From: Arsenophonus melophagi
Lineage (GTDB): Bacteria; Pseudomonadota; Gammaproteobacteria; Enterobacterales; Enterobacteriaceae
Length of the DNA: 64,000 nucleotides
Direction of reading: 5' to 3'
Assembly: GCA_032378655.1 (NCBI GenBank)
Contig: JAVYJS010000005.1
Coordinates: forward strand, 1 to 64,000
Part shown: in pieces, positions 28,682 to 38,276 of the stretch
How positions within the stretch are numbered: the stretch's first letter is position 1
How the letters are laid out: every line of letters starts with the position of its first letter
Made by a program: the position numbers and the translations under genes
The notes under the pieces: model-generated
Database searches by the model: none
The model's input: only the letters and a program-made list of their open reading frames with translations
What the model was told of the DNA's origin: nothing

Positions 28682-28972
28682 GTTTTCATTGCAAACTCTA
28701 AAAGTTGAAAAACTGGTTCAATAGTTTAATACACTCTACCTTAGCTTTCGTTTTAATTATATATGATTTATAGATTATTCACAGAGCTACTTAGCTCTAG
28801 GAGATATGCTTTAATCGCTACAAAACTGGAAATAGTAATCTTATATTCTTCATTCAAGAATGAACTGAATATTTTCTTTTGCTTGGTTATAGTTAAAACG
28901 TATCGATAAGATTTTCTTATGAAGGCAGAAACATTTATTGAACATAAAATGGATATTATCATTCATAATTAA
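28682..28972 (+). pseudogene. prmB: prmB, L3 glutamine methyltransferase, decayed
   Basis: Directly upstream of aroC, as in E. coli, one plus frame carries the degraded end of PrmB. FIAN (28688-28699) stands where IVTN of the NPPY methyltransferase motif belongs. FLMKAETFIEHKM (28913-28951) followed by DIIIHN and a stop at 28970-28972 matches the end FMLTKEQLIAAREHFAIYK residue by residue in spacing. An in-frame stop at 28907 lies where one of the glycines of GGDGVF is expected. The stop to aroC distance is 21 bp, as in an intact operon. PrmB methylates a glutamine in ribosomal protein L3 and aids assembly at low temperature; it is lost here. Confidence 0.75.
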
Positions 28973-28993
28973 TGAAAATAGGAAACAAGGGAA

Positions 28994-30070
28994 ATGGCAG
29001 GAAATTCGATAGGGCAGCTTTTCCGTGTCACTATATTTGGTGAATCTCATGGTTTAGCACTAGGATGTATTGTTGATGGCGTTCCGCCTGGAATGACGTT
29101 ATCAGAAAAAGATCTACAAACTGATTTAAACCGACGTCGTCCTGGTACTTCTCGCTATACAACTGCACGATGTGAAGTTGATCAGATTAAAATCTTATCA
29201 GGCATTTTTAATGGTAAAACCACCGGAACACCTATTGGTTTATTGATAGAAAATCAGGATAAACGGTCACAGGATTATAGTAAAATCAAAGATATATTTC
29301 GTCCAGGGCATGCAGATTACACTTATCATAAAAAATATGGTTTACGTGACTACCGCGGTGGAGGACGTGCTTCAGCACGCGAAACAGCGATGCGTGTTGC
29401 TGCAGGCGCTATTGCAAAAAAATATTTAAAAAAGAAACTAGGTATAACTATACGAGCTTATCTAAGTCAAATGGGTGATATTTGTTGTGAGTTAAAAGAT
29501 TGGAATTTGGTTGAACAGAATCCTTTCTTTTGTCCTGATGCAACAAAGTTAAAGGATTTAGATACCTTGTTAAGTTCATTAAAAAAACAAGGTAATTCTA
29601 TTGGTGCTAAAGTAACTGTTGTTGCTGAACATGTTCCCGCCGGATTTGGTGAACCTGTTTTTGATCGGTTAGATGCGGATATTGCACATGCATTGATGAG
29701 TATCAATGCAGTAAAAGGTGTTGAAATTGGTGCAGGTTTCAAAGTAGTCACTTTTAAAGGAAATGAAAATCGTGATGAAATGACCCGAACAGGATTTTCT
29801 AGTAATCATGCTGGCGGAATATTAGGTGGAATAAGTAGTAGTCAACCGATTATCGCACATTTAGCTTTAAAGCCCACTTCAAGCATCTCCATACCAGGTA
29901 AAACAATTAATCTTCAAGGTGATGAAGTAGAAGTGATCACTCAAGGACGTCATGATCCATGTGTTGGGATACGCGCTGTACCAATAGCTGAAGCAATGAT
30001 GGCAATTGTACTTATTGATCATTGTTTACGTCATAGAACTCAATGTGGTGAGTCAGATGATGTGATATAG
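28994..30070 (+). CDS. aroC: Chorismate synthase
   Basis: AroC makes chorismate from EPSP, the last shared step to aromatic amino acids, folate and quinones, using reduced FMN. The 358 residues (E. coli 361) contain the family signatures GESHG near residue 16, HADYTYHKKYGLRDYRGGGR with ARETAMRVAAG, and near the end GRHDPCVGIRAVPIAEAM. The ATG follows agggaaatgg. The intact gene next to decayed prmB and mepA implies that the symbiont still supplies or needs aromatic precursors. folP in this window needs pABA, which also derives from chorismate. Confidence 0.98.
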   Translation: MAGNSIGQLFRVTIFGESHGLALGCIVDGVPPGMTLSEKDLQTDLNRRRPGTSRYTTARCEVDQIKILSGIFNGKTTGTPIGLLIENQDKRSQDYSKIKDIFRPGHADYTYHKKYGLRDYRGGGRASARETAMRVAAGAIAKKYLKKKLGITIRAYLSQMGDICCELKDWNLVEQNPFFCPDATKLKDLDTLLSSLKKQGNSIGAKVTVVAEHVPAGFGEPVFDRLDADIAHALMSINAVKGVEIGAGFKVVTFKGNENRDEMTRTGFSSNHAGGILGGISSSQPIIAHLALKPTSSISIPGKTINLQGDEVEVITQGRHDPCVGIRAVPIAEAMMAIVLIDHCLRHRTQCGESDDVI

Positions 30071-30239
30071 CAATCAATGAAATTGGAGTAATCTTAATCA
30101 TCTTATAAAGATTTTTGTTCTTGTGTTGAGAACTAAGCTACGTATCGTGCGTTTTATGATCCACATGCGATCATCTATTTGCACATAGATAAAATCTATA
30201 TTACTATATCTGTAATAAAATATAGTGAGATAGTCGAAA

Positions 30240-30410
30240 TTATGCCTGCTACCATTCAGCAATAATGAAGACATTTTATTTTTTTAGTAAAATCCAGCTT
30301 ATCAACATAAACAAACGTTAAACATCTTTAAACAAGGTTTTAGTTGCAACAATAGAATACGTGCATGCATATTGTAGCGCTGGAAATAGCCCTAATGTTA
30401 AGGCGATTAT
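30240..30410 (+). pseudogene. mepA: mepA, murein endopeptidase, decayed
   Basis: Just after aroC, where E. coli has mepA, the plus strand keeps short pieces of the MepA C-terminal region. One is LNKV (30328-30339) for LRKV of LRKVRPWFQHRAHMH. MHI follows near 30363. After a frameshift, CSAGNSP (from 30373) matches CPAGSP. An upstream FFSK near 30280 may stand for IFVN. The pieces are in the right order and roughly the right spacing, but each is short. The zinc site upstream is not recognisable. MepA cuts peptide crosslinks in peptidoglycan. Confidence rests partly on gene order. Confidence 0.6.
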
Positions 30411-31380
30411 TTTATTAACTTTTAGGACTAAATTATTTTGATTTCTAGTTCATTATCTATATATCTAATAGATAAAATCTTGCGTACATAATTCTGAGGA
30501 TAAAGTAAAAAGCGATGTGTTTATGGGTTACAAGTATTAAAATTGTAATTTAATAAGTATTTGTAAAACTTTCAGTAATATATTTTCAATTTTAAAATTG
30601 GGTCAAGATTCTAATAAGATTTTACTTTCCACTGACGTTAACAAGCAACAGTAGTTAATATTTGATAACCAGTAGCCACCTTATCACATTCGTGAGCTTA
30701 TTTGCTTATTAATGTAACTAGAAAAATCAGTTAACCAACATTTTTAGTTAATCAACATTTAGAGTTTATTCGCAATAATAACTGTTGAATACAAGTTGAT
30801 GAGTTACCACTTTTGAATTTTTGAAATTACAGTGACAAATAAAACTTTATGAATGTTAGAACAGTCCATGCATAGTCTTTAGTTGAAAAGAGGAATCAGT
30901 TTGTTATTGACAGACTATTATCATGTAGGTTAGCTAAGTTATGAGGTTAGCTAACCTAGAAAACTTTTAATCAATTTACCTAAATGGTCATGATGATAAT
31001 GGAAATGATGATCAAATAGTTAAATGTTATAATTATTTACTCGAATAGAATCACCTATGTCACCATAGGTTATATTAAAAGATAAGCGGTAATTAAAAAG
31101 ATAAGCAGTAATGAGGAATGCAATATACCTAAATTGATCTAATTATAGATTAATATTGCACAGTTATTAATCAAAAATAATTACAGCACTTCTATCACTA
31201 TTCTAGAAAAACTAGATCATATCTTCATCTAATATCTCCAAAATCTACTAGAATAGTAGTACACTCAAGTTAATTAGGTTCATAAAATTTCAATGTATGA
31301 AAGCTTCATAATGAGTTCATTAAATCCATGCATTAATCATGGATATTTAAAACTGATACAGTTTAAAACTAATAAGTTTA
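30411..31380. other. Non-coding gap, yfcA-epmC-yfcL position
   Basis: E. coli has yfcA, epmC and yfcL here. I could not match them. The stretch holds small hairpins (for example around 30928-30958) and an imperfect 18-base tandem duplication at 31077-31111. Confidence 0.5.
31077..31111. repeat. Imperfect 18-bp tandem duplication
   Basis: aaaagataagcggtaatt is followed directly by aaaagataagcagtaat, with one mismatch. Confidence 0.85.
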
Positions 31381-31645
31381 GAGGTTTTTAATAAAACTGA
31401 AGAAATAATTAGCAGACTTTGTAACAAAGTTTAGGTTCCTGAAAGCCTAATGTCTGCAATAGTATTAATTTAGCTGCATGAGAAAAAATTAATTTAACTA
31501 ATTTTTGGCATCTCAAGAGAGCATAATATGACTTTCTAAGTCATTAGAATTAAATATGACGTCATCAAATTATTCAGAGATTGCAATCTCTGAATAAGCT
31601 AGCTGAATTTTGCTTGGTATATCGCATTTTTATTTACCAAATCAT
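31380..31645 (-). pseudogene. mnmC: mnmC, tRNA mnm5s2U biosynthesis enzyme, decayed
   Basis: The minus strand, divergent from fabB as in E. coli, encodes the broken start of MnmC. Reading leftward, IPSKIQL stands for QPANLEF. SE, a stop, and FDDVIFNSND (around 31540-31577) stand for the family segment SEQFDDVYFSND. LES and then ANYFF follow. AFRN and LNFVT (31421-31450) match the SAM-binding GFGTGLNFLT. Spacing from IPSKIQL to FDD is identical to E. coli, so no net indel occurred there, although a 28-bp palindrome now fills the middle. The CAA to TAA change gives the first stop. The rest of the gene to the left is not recognisable. MnmC finishes the wobble-uridine modification begun by MnmEG. 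Confidence 0.88.
31570..31597. repeat. 28-bp palindrome inside the mnmC pseudogene
   Basis: The seamless 28-base palindrome lies in the decayed mnmC. In gene orientation its second half (31583 to 31570) still encodes the expected I-S-E-stop for V-S-E-Q. The first half is its exact inverted copy and stands where family codons for N-A-E-G belong, without changing the length. Confidence 0.95.
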
Positions 31646-31719
31646 TTACAATACTTTAAATAAAGTAGCTAATTTTAACACATTTAATCTAAATATACTG
31701 ACTGGTGCTAAAATATAAT

Positions 31720-31749
31720 CAATTGTAGAAATAATATTTTCTACAATTG
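31720..31749. repeat. Inverted repeat, 12-bp arms
   Basis: caattgtagaaa and its exact reverse complement flank six bases, 125 bp upstream of fabB. Confidence 0.85.
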
Positions 31750-31873
31750 TTACTTGATTGGACTTTTTAGCTTACAAGCGTTAGCTTGTAACGTGCAAGC
31801 TAAAGTAATAGTTTAGAAGACTCAACTCCTAGTAAATAAATTTTGATTATTTTAGTATAAGGTAAAACACTTA

Positions 31874-33094
31874 ATGAAGCTTGCAGTCATAACTGGTCTT
31901 GGAATCATTTCCAGCATAGGTAACAACCAGAAAGAAGTATTGGCTTCTCTGAAAGCAGGCCGTTCTGGTATCAGTTTTTCAGAAGAATTTAAAAAAATGG
32001 GTTTACGTAGCCATGTCTGGGGTAATATTCAATTGACAGAAGAGTATATTAAACAAAAAATTGATCGTAAAATTCTTCGTTTTATGAGTGATTGTTCTAT
32101 TTATGCTTACTTGTCGATGAAAGAGGCAATTGTAGACGCTAAATTGACAGAAGCGCAAATCTCTAATGTTCGTACCGGTTTAGTTGTTGGTTCTGGAGGT
32201 GGATCACCACGCCATCAAGTAGCTGGTTCTGATAATATGCGAGCAAAAGGATTACGGGGTGTTGGTCCATATATGGTAACAAAAGCAATGGCTTCAGGTG
32301 TTTCAGCGTGTTTAGCAACACCCTTTGAAATTAAAGGAGTTAATTATTCTATTAGTTCTGCCTGCTCTACTTCTGCTCATTGTATTGGTCATGCTGTTGA
32401 GTTGATTCAATTAGGAAAACAGGACGTCATTTTCGCTGGAGGTGCTGAAGAATTAAGTTGGGAGTTAACCTGTGAATTTGACGCTATGGGAGCATTATCA
32501 ACTAAATATAATGCAACTCCAGAAAAAGCCTCAAGAACTTATGATCGAAACCGTGATGGTTTTGTGATTGCTGGTGGAGGCGGTATCGTGGTGGTAGAAG
32601 AATTAAAGCATGCATTATCACGTGGCGCACATATTTATGCAGTCATTGTAGGTTATGGTGCAACCTCAGATGGTTATGATATGGTTGTCCCGTCTGGTGA
32701 AGGAGCAGTACGATGTATGAAAATAGCATTAGCAGATATTAAACATGTTGATTATATAAATACTCATGGTACTTCAACAATAATCGGAGACATAAAAGAA
32801 TTAGAAGCAATTACTGAAGTGTTTGATATCTATATGCCTGCTATTTCAGCGACTAAATCCATGACCGGACATTCCCTTGGAGCTGCTGGTGTCCATGAAG
32901 CTATTTATAGTTTATTAATGCTAGAGCATGGATTCATTGCTCCAAGCATTAATATTGATAATTTAGATAAACAAGCACAAACAATGAATATTGTTACGAA
33001 AACTACAGAGCAGAAATTAAATTCTGTAATGTCAAATAGTTTTGGGTTTGGTGGAACTAATGCCTCATTAGTAATGAGCAAATATCATGCATAA
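31874..33094 (+). CDS. fabB: 3-oxoacyl-ACP synthase I
   Basis: FabB elongates acyl-ACP chains with malonyl-ACP and is needed for unsaturated fatty acids. The 406 residues match E. coli FabB in length. The active-site cysteine lies in ISSACSTSAHCIG (about residue 163). The two histidines are in THGTSTIIGD and MTGHSLGAAG, and the glycine-rich end SNSFGFGGTNASL is intact. The start MKLAVITGLGIISSIG fits the family. mnmC diverges upstream as a pseudogene, and flk, expected downstream, was not found. Confidence 0.98.
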   Translation: MKLAVITGLGIISSIGNNQKEVLASLKAGRSGISFSEEFKKMGLRSHVWGNIQLTEEYIKQKIDRKILRFMSDCSIYAYLSMKEAIVDAKLTEAQISNVRTGLVVGSGGGSPRHQVAGSDNMRAKGLRGVGPYMVTKAMASGVSACLATPFEIKGVNYSISSACSTSAHCIGHAVELIQLGKQDVIFAGGAEELSWELTCEFDAMGALSTKYNATPEKASRTYDRNRDGFVIAGGGGIVVVEELKHALSRGAHIYAVIVGYGATSDGYDMVVPSGEGAVRCMKIALADIKHVDYINTHGTSTIIGDIKELEAITEVFDIYMPAISATKSMTGHSLGAAGVHEAIYSLLMLEHGFIAPSINIDNLDKQAQTMNIVTKTTEQKLNSVMSNSFGFGGTNASLVMSKYHA

Positions 33095-34360
33095 ATATTT
33101 TTTAAAAAAAATTACCACGCTAACATTACAGAAAAACTCATGTAGATATACAACCATTCCAAAATTGGAATTGTTTGAATGTTAATTATCTCTACAGAGT
33201 TTTAGAGAGATAAAGTAGCAATCAATATCAATCTAATTACCCTTAAATTTTTAATAGATGACAAAATTTTCTAGAGAAAATAGAGCATCGGATTACCTTG
33301 ACTTTCTCAGGCAAGGTAATCCATTAGCACAATACTAATGAGGAAATGAACAGAGCATAAAAAATAAAGCGGTAGGATTCAGAATATATGATTAATAGAA
33401 ACACGAATTCTTATTATTGAATGAAATATACTTTTCCATGACATTTTTTGTAAAAAGTTATTTATTTTAAATATTCCATTTGCTTTATTTGGTTCTACTA
33501 AAATTGATGTATTGAAATACAATTAAACATATAATGAACTTATTGGTACTGAATAAGTAAGTATTCAGTATTTGAATACAATGAATAGCTTGGTGAACAT
33601 TGCATTCACATCATCATAACATTTAGTTCATTAATTGGTGTAGTTACGCTGTGTTAGAGATATAACGTATATTTAGTAATATACTGTACTTTTAATTTTT
33701 CTGAATCCAGAATTGAATATTGTATGCTACATGCAATAACAGTGTTCAGTTGAACATCTTCAATCTTACTTGAAGAGTTCCGTTTTTATTTTAAAAAAAT
33801 ATTATTTAAAATAAATAACCTATTTATACCATATTAATACATTTATATACATAAAATAAATAAAACGAAACTACTAAATCAGTTCATTGGTACAAGAAAC
33901 ATCTTTTATTTTACAAGAAAAGGTAAATTTCATTTCCTTATTTTAGGAAATTACAAAAAAATATAAGACAATACCACAATGATGGATGGTATTGAAAGGT
34001 TGATATACGTTTAGAACATACCTTACTTCAATTCTTGTTAACAATTATTGAAGATTTCATTTAATGCATAATGCCAATAGTTACATTATTAATGTAATAA
34101 TACAATGATCAGAAGAACACATGCTTCAACAAGATGTGCTCTGATATTAGTTATAGTTTTATATTGGTGGATATAACCATGATTTAACAGATTGCGATCA
34201 AACACTATAATATGTGCATGAATAAAATGATGCTACGCAAATATGTTGTCATGTTAATGATGTAAATCATTAACATGACAACATAATATCCTGATTACCT
34301 GATCAAATAATCAAAAGAAAAGATAGCTTTATTTATATAAATAAATTAGGTATTGGATAA
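33095..34360. other. Non-coding gap between fabB and pdxB
   Basis: E. coli has flk here on the opposite strand; I could not recognise it. The stretch holds an 11-bp-arm hairpin at 33292-33324, the 34242-34285 inverted repeat and otherwise AT-rich DNA. Confidence 0.5.
34242..34285. repeat. Perfect inverted repeat, 20-bp arms
   Basis: Arms 34242-34261 and 34266-34285 pair exactly around gtaa. It lies 75 bp before pdxB and would be in its leader. Confidence 0.95.
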
Positions 34361-35491
34361 GTGAAAATATTGGTTGATGAAAACATACCTTATGCGACTC
34401 AATTGTTTACAACATTAGGTGAAGTAATAGCTGTTTCTGGGCGATCAATCTCATCGTCACAGTTAGCAACAGCAGATGCTTTGATTGTGCGTTCTGTTAC
34501 TCGAGTCAATAAAGCTTTACTGAAAGAGAGCAAAGTAAAATTTGTTGGTACTGCAACAGCAGGATTTGATCATATTGATAAGAAATGGTTAGCACAAGCA
34601 GGTATCACTTTCTCTGCAGCGCCAGGTTGCAATGCAACGGCAGTAGTAGAATATGTTTTTTCTGCTTTATTGTTAATAGCTGAATGTGATGGTTTTGATT
34701 TGCGAGAAAAAACCGTTGGTATTGTTGGAGTGGGTAATGTTGGCGGTCGTTTAAATGCATGTTTACAGGCTTGGGGTGTGAATACATTACTTTGTGATCC
34801 ACCTTTATCAAGGATTTCTAATAATAGCGAACAATTTTGGCCACTAGAAAAATTAATTAGTCAGGCGGATATCTTAACTTTTCATACTCCTTTAGACGTG
34901 TACGGAAATTATCCATCTTATCATTTATTAAATGAAGAGTTGCTTGCTGCTATGCCATCAGGACGTATTGTGTTAAATACTAGTCGTGGTGCTGTTGTTG
35001 ATAATAAAGCTTTATTAAAAGCTTTAGAGCATGGAAAGAAAATCAAAATTATATTAGATGTTTGGGAAGATGAACCGTCGCTTTCATTATCTTTATTAGC
35101 AAAAACTAGTATTGGCACACCACATATTGCTGGCTATTCCCTTGAAGGAAAAGCACGTGGAACTACTCAGATTTTTTCAGCATTTAGTCAGTTTTTAGGC
35201 CTGGTAGCGAAAATTAATCTAACTGATTTATTGCCTATTGCAGAGTTTAATGAAATCACCTTTCAGGGTGAATTAACACAAGAAAATTTAAAACGTTTAG
35301 TGCATTTGGTTTATGATATTCGACGTGATGATGCGCCCTTAAGAAAAGTTGCGCATCTTGTTGGTCAGTTTGATCATTTACGTAAAAATTATCCAGAACG
35401 ACGTGAATGGTCATCGATAAAAGTGAGTTGTGATAATATTGAAACTGCTAAAACATTAAAAATGCTAGGGTTTAAGAGTCGAGTACTTTAA
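34361..35491 (+). CDS. pdxB: Erythronate-4-phosphate dehydrogenase
   Basis: PdxB oxidises 4-phosphoerythronate with NAD in the DXP-dependent route to pyridoxal phosphate. The 376 residues (E. coli 378) begin MKILVDENIPYA from a GTG codon. They show the D-isomer dehydrogenase features GTATAGFDHID, the NAD-binding glycine motif VGIVGVGNVGGR near 118-129, NTSRGAVVDN with the catalytic arginine, DVWEDEP and the histidine in GTPHIAGYS. A C-terminal dimerisation domain follows. An intact pdxB suggests that vitamin B6 synthesis may be kept, a typical service of nutritional symbionts, though the other pathway genes lie outside the window. Confidence 0.96.
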   Translation: MKILVDENIPYATQLFTTLGEVIAVSGRSISSSQLATADALIVRSVTRVNKALLKESKVKFVGTATAGFDHIDKKWLAQAGITFSAAPGCNATAVVEYVFSALLLIAECDGFDLREKTVGIVGVGNVGGRLNACLQAWGVNTLLCDPPLSRISNNSEQFWPLEKLISQADILTFHTPLDVYGNYPSYHLLNEELLAAMPSGRIVLNTSRGAVVDNKALLKALEHGKKIKIILDVWEDEPSLSLSLLAKTSIGTPHIAGYSLEGKARGTTQIFSAFSQFLGLVAKINLTDLLPIAEFNEITFQGELTQENLKRLVHLVYDIRRDDAPLRKVAHLVGQFDHLRKNYPERREWSSIKVSCDNIETAKTLKMLGFKSRVL

Positions 35492-35764
35492 TAAAAGGCA
35501 TAGAAGATTAGTTTTTCTAACCTGCGAAAAGATGAGTTAATTTTATTCAGCGCTCTAGCTAAGAGCGAAGCAGTATTGAATTTATGGCAAGGGTAATAAC
35601 AATTAATGAACATAATAATCGTTAATAGAAATACCAGGAAAGTGACTAGGCAGTATGTAAAATTTTTATAGCATAATTAATGATTAAGAACAGTATAACA
35701 CTATATAAGCACTAAGTTTTAGTATAATGAATAAGTAGTTCATTGAGCAATCTCAATTTTCCTT

Positions 35765-35880
35765 AAGCACCCAATTATTCTTGGAATGTATTGCTCAATT
35801 TGATCATAGCCAATTCGTGATCGCCGATGACCATCAAATGTAGGCCAATAATGCTTCAGATATAAAAATTAGTTGTGCTC
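35765..35880 (+). pseudogene. usg: usg, ASD-like protein, C-terminal remnant
   Basis: Between pdxB and truA, the E. coli position of usg, the plus strand reads ECIAQFD and then QFVIADD (35784-35830), followed by a stop and IKIS. This matches GCVRNDY, QFWSVADN and VKIA of the end of Usg, with about five codons deleted between the two segments. Everything upstream in the short gap is unrecognisable. Usg is a paralogue of aspartate semialdehyde dehydrogenase of unclear function and is often lost. The match is short, so gene order carries part of the weight. Confidence 0.65.
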
Positions 35881-35973
35881 CGTTTTTTTTATTTATTTCT
35901 AATAGCGTTAGATTTAATAGCACTGAAATGTTAATAGAAACTATAGAGTAGTTCATGGAGAAGTAAAATTTTA

Positions 35974-36789
35974 ATGCTAAAACAAGTACCTTTGCCAATG
36001 ACTAAAATTGCGTTAGGTATTGAATATGATGGTAGCCATTATTATGGCTGGCAGCGTCAATACGAGGTAAAAAGCATTCAAGCTTGTTTGGAGTTAGCTC
36101 TTTCTAAAGTTGCTAATGAGCCAACTAAAGTCTATTGCGCTGGACGTACTGATGCTGGTGTGCACGCAACAAATCAAGTGATCCATTTTGAAACGTCGGT
36201 AACACGCAAAAATTCAGAATGGACGATGGGTGTTAATAGCCACCTTCCAATTGATATTGCTATACGCTGGAGCAAAGTTGTTGAGTCAGATTTTCATGCG
36301 CGTTTTAGTGCTACCGCACGTAGATATCGTTATCTGATTTTTAATAATCGGTATCGTCCAGCAATATTATCTAAAGGCATTACTCACTATCATGCGCCTC
36401 TAGATACACACAGAATGCATATTGCCGCTCAAGCATTGCTCGGAGAACAGGATTTTACTTCATTTAGAGCCATTCAGTGTCAATCTCAATCCACATGGCG
36501 TAATATAAAGCATGCTCGTGTCAATCGTTATGGCGACTATATCGTAATTGATATCAAAGCCAATGCTTTTGCTCATCACATGGTGCGTAACATTGTTGGA
36601 AGTTTGCTAGCAATAGGCCGTGGTGATCAGGATATTAAATGGATAGCTCAGCTTTTAGCATTAAAAGATAGAACTAAAGCTGCACCAACAGCAAGACCAG
36701 AAGGGCTTTATTTAGTCGCTGTCGATTATCCATTAAAATATAAATTACCTCACACAACGATAGGTCCACTTTTTTTATTAGAAGACTAA
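35974..36789 (+). CDS. truA: tRNA pseudouridine(38-40) synthase
   Basis: TruA makes pseudouridine at positions 38-40 of the anticodon arm of many tRNAs. The 271 residues (E. coli 270) contain KIALGIEYDGSHYYGWQRQ at the start. The catalytic aspartate is in CAGRTDAGVHATNQV, and FHARFSATARRYRY and KANAFAHHMVRNIVGSL are intact. The real start could be the second Met (35998), but the 35974 ATG gives a tail like other TruA proteins. Three bases after its stop begins a 58-bp perfect palindrome. accD, which follows dedA in E. coli, is not here. Confidence 0.96.
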   Translation: MLKQVPLPMTKIALGIEYDGSHYYGWQRQYEVKSIQACLELALSKVANEPTKVYCAGRTDAGVHATNQVIHFETSVTRKNSEWTMGVNSHLPIDIAIRWSKVVESDFHARFSATARRYRYLIFNNRYRPAILSKGITHYHAPLDTHRMHIAAQALLGEQDFTSFRAIQCQSQSTWRNIKHARVNRYGDYIVIDIKANAFAHHMVRNIVGSLLAIGRGDQDIKWIAQLLALKDRTKAAPTARPEGLYLVAVDYPLKYKLPHTTIGPLFLLED

Positions 36790-36791
36790 AT

Positions 36792-36849
36792 TTAATTGCA
36801 CGTTTAAATAGATAAAATTATAATTTTATCTATTTAAACGTGCAATTAA
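36792..36849. repeat. Perfect 58-bp palindrome after truA
   Basis: Bases 36792-36820 are followed directly by their exact reverse complement at 36821-36849, with no loop. It is the longest seamless palindrome I saw. It begins right after the truA stop and could fold into a hairpin in the mRNA, but it is AT-rich and no T-run follows. Confidence 0.97.
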
Positions 36850-37440
36850 TGAAACATTTCATTAACTAGAAATGGACACGTATGTTTCTACTGAAACATA
36901 AAGGCAAACAAAAATCTTTCTTCTTATTACAGTTATTGAAGAAGAAAGATGCTCTCTACTGCAGTTAACTGCATTCACTTTTTGTATAAATTATCTTGTT
37001 ACTACTTCATTGCATCCATCTTAGAGATAGATAATCCCACATGCTCAAAGCGAATCTATTGCTTTTATTGAAAAATAATGTTCTATCATAAGGTTGATTT
37101 GTGTCCAAAATCAATGCTACAAAAAATATTTTAATACAATTACTTACTAAATGACCTGAAGATTTTATAAGGGTATGACTTTAATAATAAACTAAGATAA
37201 TAAATTCTATATGGAATTATAGCAATTGGATCATCTATCTATGACCTCCGAATCAAGTCATAATGATCTTATTTTCTAGCGCGTTCCTTATAGAACTTTT
37301 ACTAAGAGCCTTAGATAATAATATTCCGTTATCAAATAACGGAATATTATTATTATGCTTTAATACTGTGCTCAACACAAACAAGAAATGTTAAGAATAT
37401 CCATTGATAACTTACTTATAATGATTTAATGACACATGCT
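36850..37440. other. Non-coding stretch, expected start of dedA
   Basis: No gene is seen. The first half of dedA should lie here, but I could not match it. The 37315-37353 inverted repeat lies inside. Confidence 0.5.
37315..37353. repeat. Perfect inverted repeat, 18-bp arms
   Basis: Arms 37315-37332 and 37336-37353 pair exactly around caa, within the expected span of the dedA pseudogene. Confidence 0.95.
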
Positions 37441-37479
37441 AAAGATTAACTTATCTTAATGTGACTTATATATTTTTTG

Positions 37480-37690
37480 TTTGTTCTGGGCGTGGATAGC
37501 ACCTATTCTATTTATAATAAATATGGAAGTTTCATTCTTATAATGAAGAGTAGGTTTTTAGTAAAAAGAGTTAAAAACTATATTACGTTTTACCGAACAT
37601 TTCATTTTATTTTGATTGGCGATTGCAATATGAACGAGTGGTAAAGTTTCTAGATCCTGATTAATTTTTATCATAAACGCTATGTTTCTC
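37480..37690 (+). pseudogene. dedA: dedA, membrane protein, decayed
   Basis: Downstream of truA, as in E. coli, the plus strand reads VDSTYSIYNKYGS (37492-37530). This aligns without gaps to LDKTHQFYEKHGG of DedA. Then come FILIM for TIILA, RF, and VKNYITFY for VRTFAPFV, with one or two codons inserted. The arginines of the DedA signature are partly lost and the frame runs on into nonsense. DedA proteins are membrane transporters, some of which flip undecaprenyl phosphate. The remnant is convincing by the 13-residue segment plus position. The N-terminal half was not recognised. Confidence 0.8.
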
Positions 37691-38276
37691 TTACAATGAG
37701 AGCACAGCGTTTTAACGCCCATGCTAATAGATTAGATTAAATATTTTTTATTTAAAACAGTTTTATTAAAAAGTATACAATGCTTGCTTGTGATGATCTA
37801 TATCTATTTTAGATACACTAATTGTATTTAATAATATAAGTCATATAATAGTATGAATATTAATAGATATATTCATTAAACCTTGAAACTTTAAATGACA
37901 ATACCTAAAATAGCTGAGAGTAATCTAAAAGTGCTTACTGGCATTTTTTACGTTACTTGCAAAAATGGAATTTTGAAGCTCACATCAAGAAACCAAAAGT
38001 TTTTAAAAAACTTTTGGTTTCTTGATGCTACTCTCTTGCTTATTTAAAATAATTTCTTCACATGAAACGACACTTTAATATTTTTTTACAATTATTAGTA
38101 GATATATTTCTAATACATTTTTTATAAATGTATAGTGCTTAATACTATTTCCAATCAGCTCTTACGATTTAGTAGTTGTGATTTTTAAGGATTAAAGCTA
38201 CTCAAAATAATCAATAAACACTTAAGTTAATTGCATGGCACTTTTACTGTTAATAAGACATTAATTTCCTCTTGCA
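37691..38276. other. Non-coding gap between dedA remnant and deaD
   Basis: I see no gene. The gene order changes here from the truA block to the deaD-pnp block, so a rearrangement joint is likely. It contains the 37983-38027 inverted repeat. Confidence 0.5.
37983..38027. repeat. Perfect inverted repeat, 22-bp arms
   Basis: Arms 37983-38004 and 38006-38027 flank a single A. It lies 250 bp beyond the end of deaD, too far to be its obvious terminator. Confidence 0.95.
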
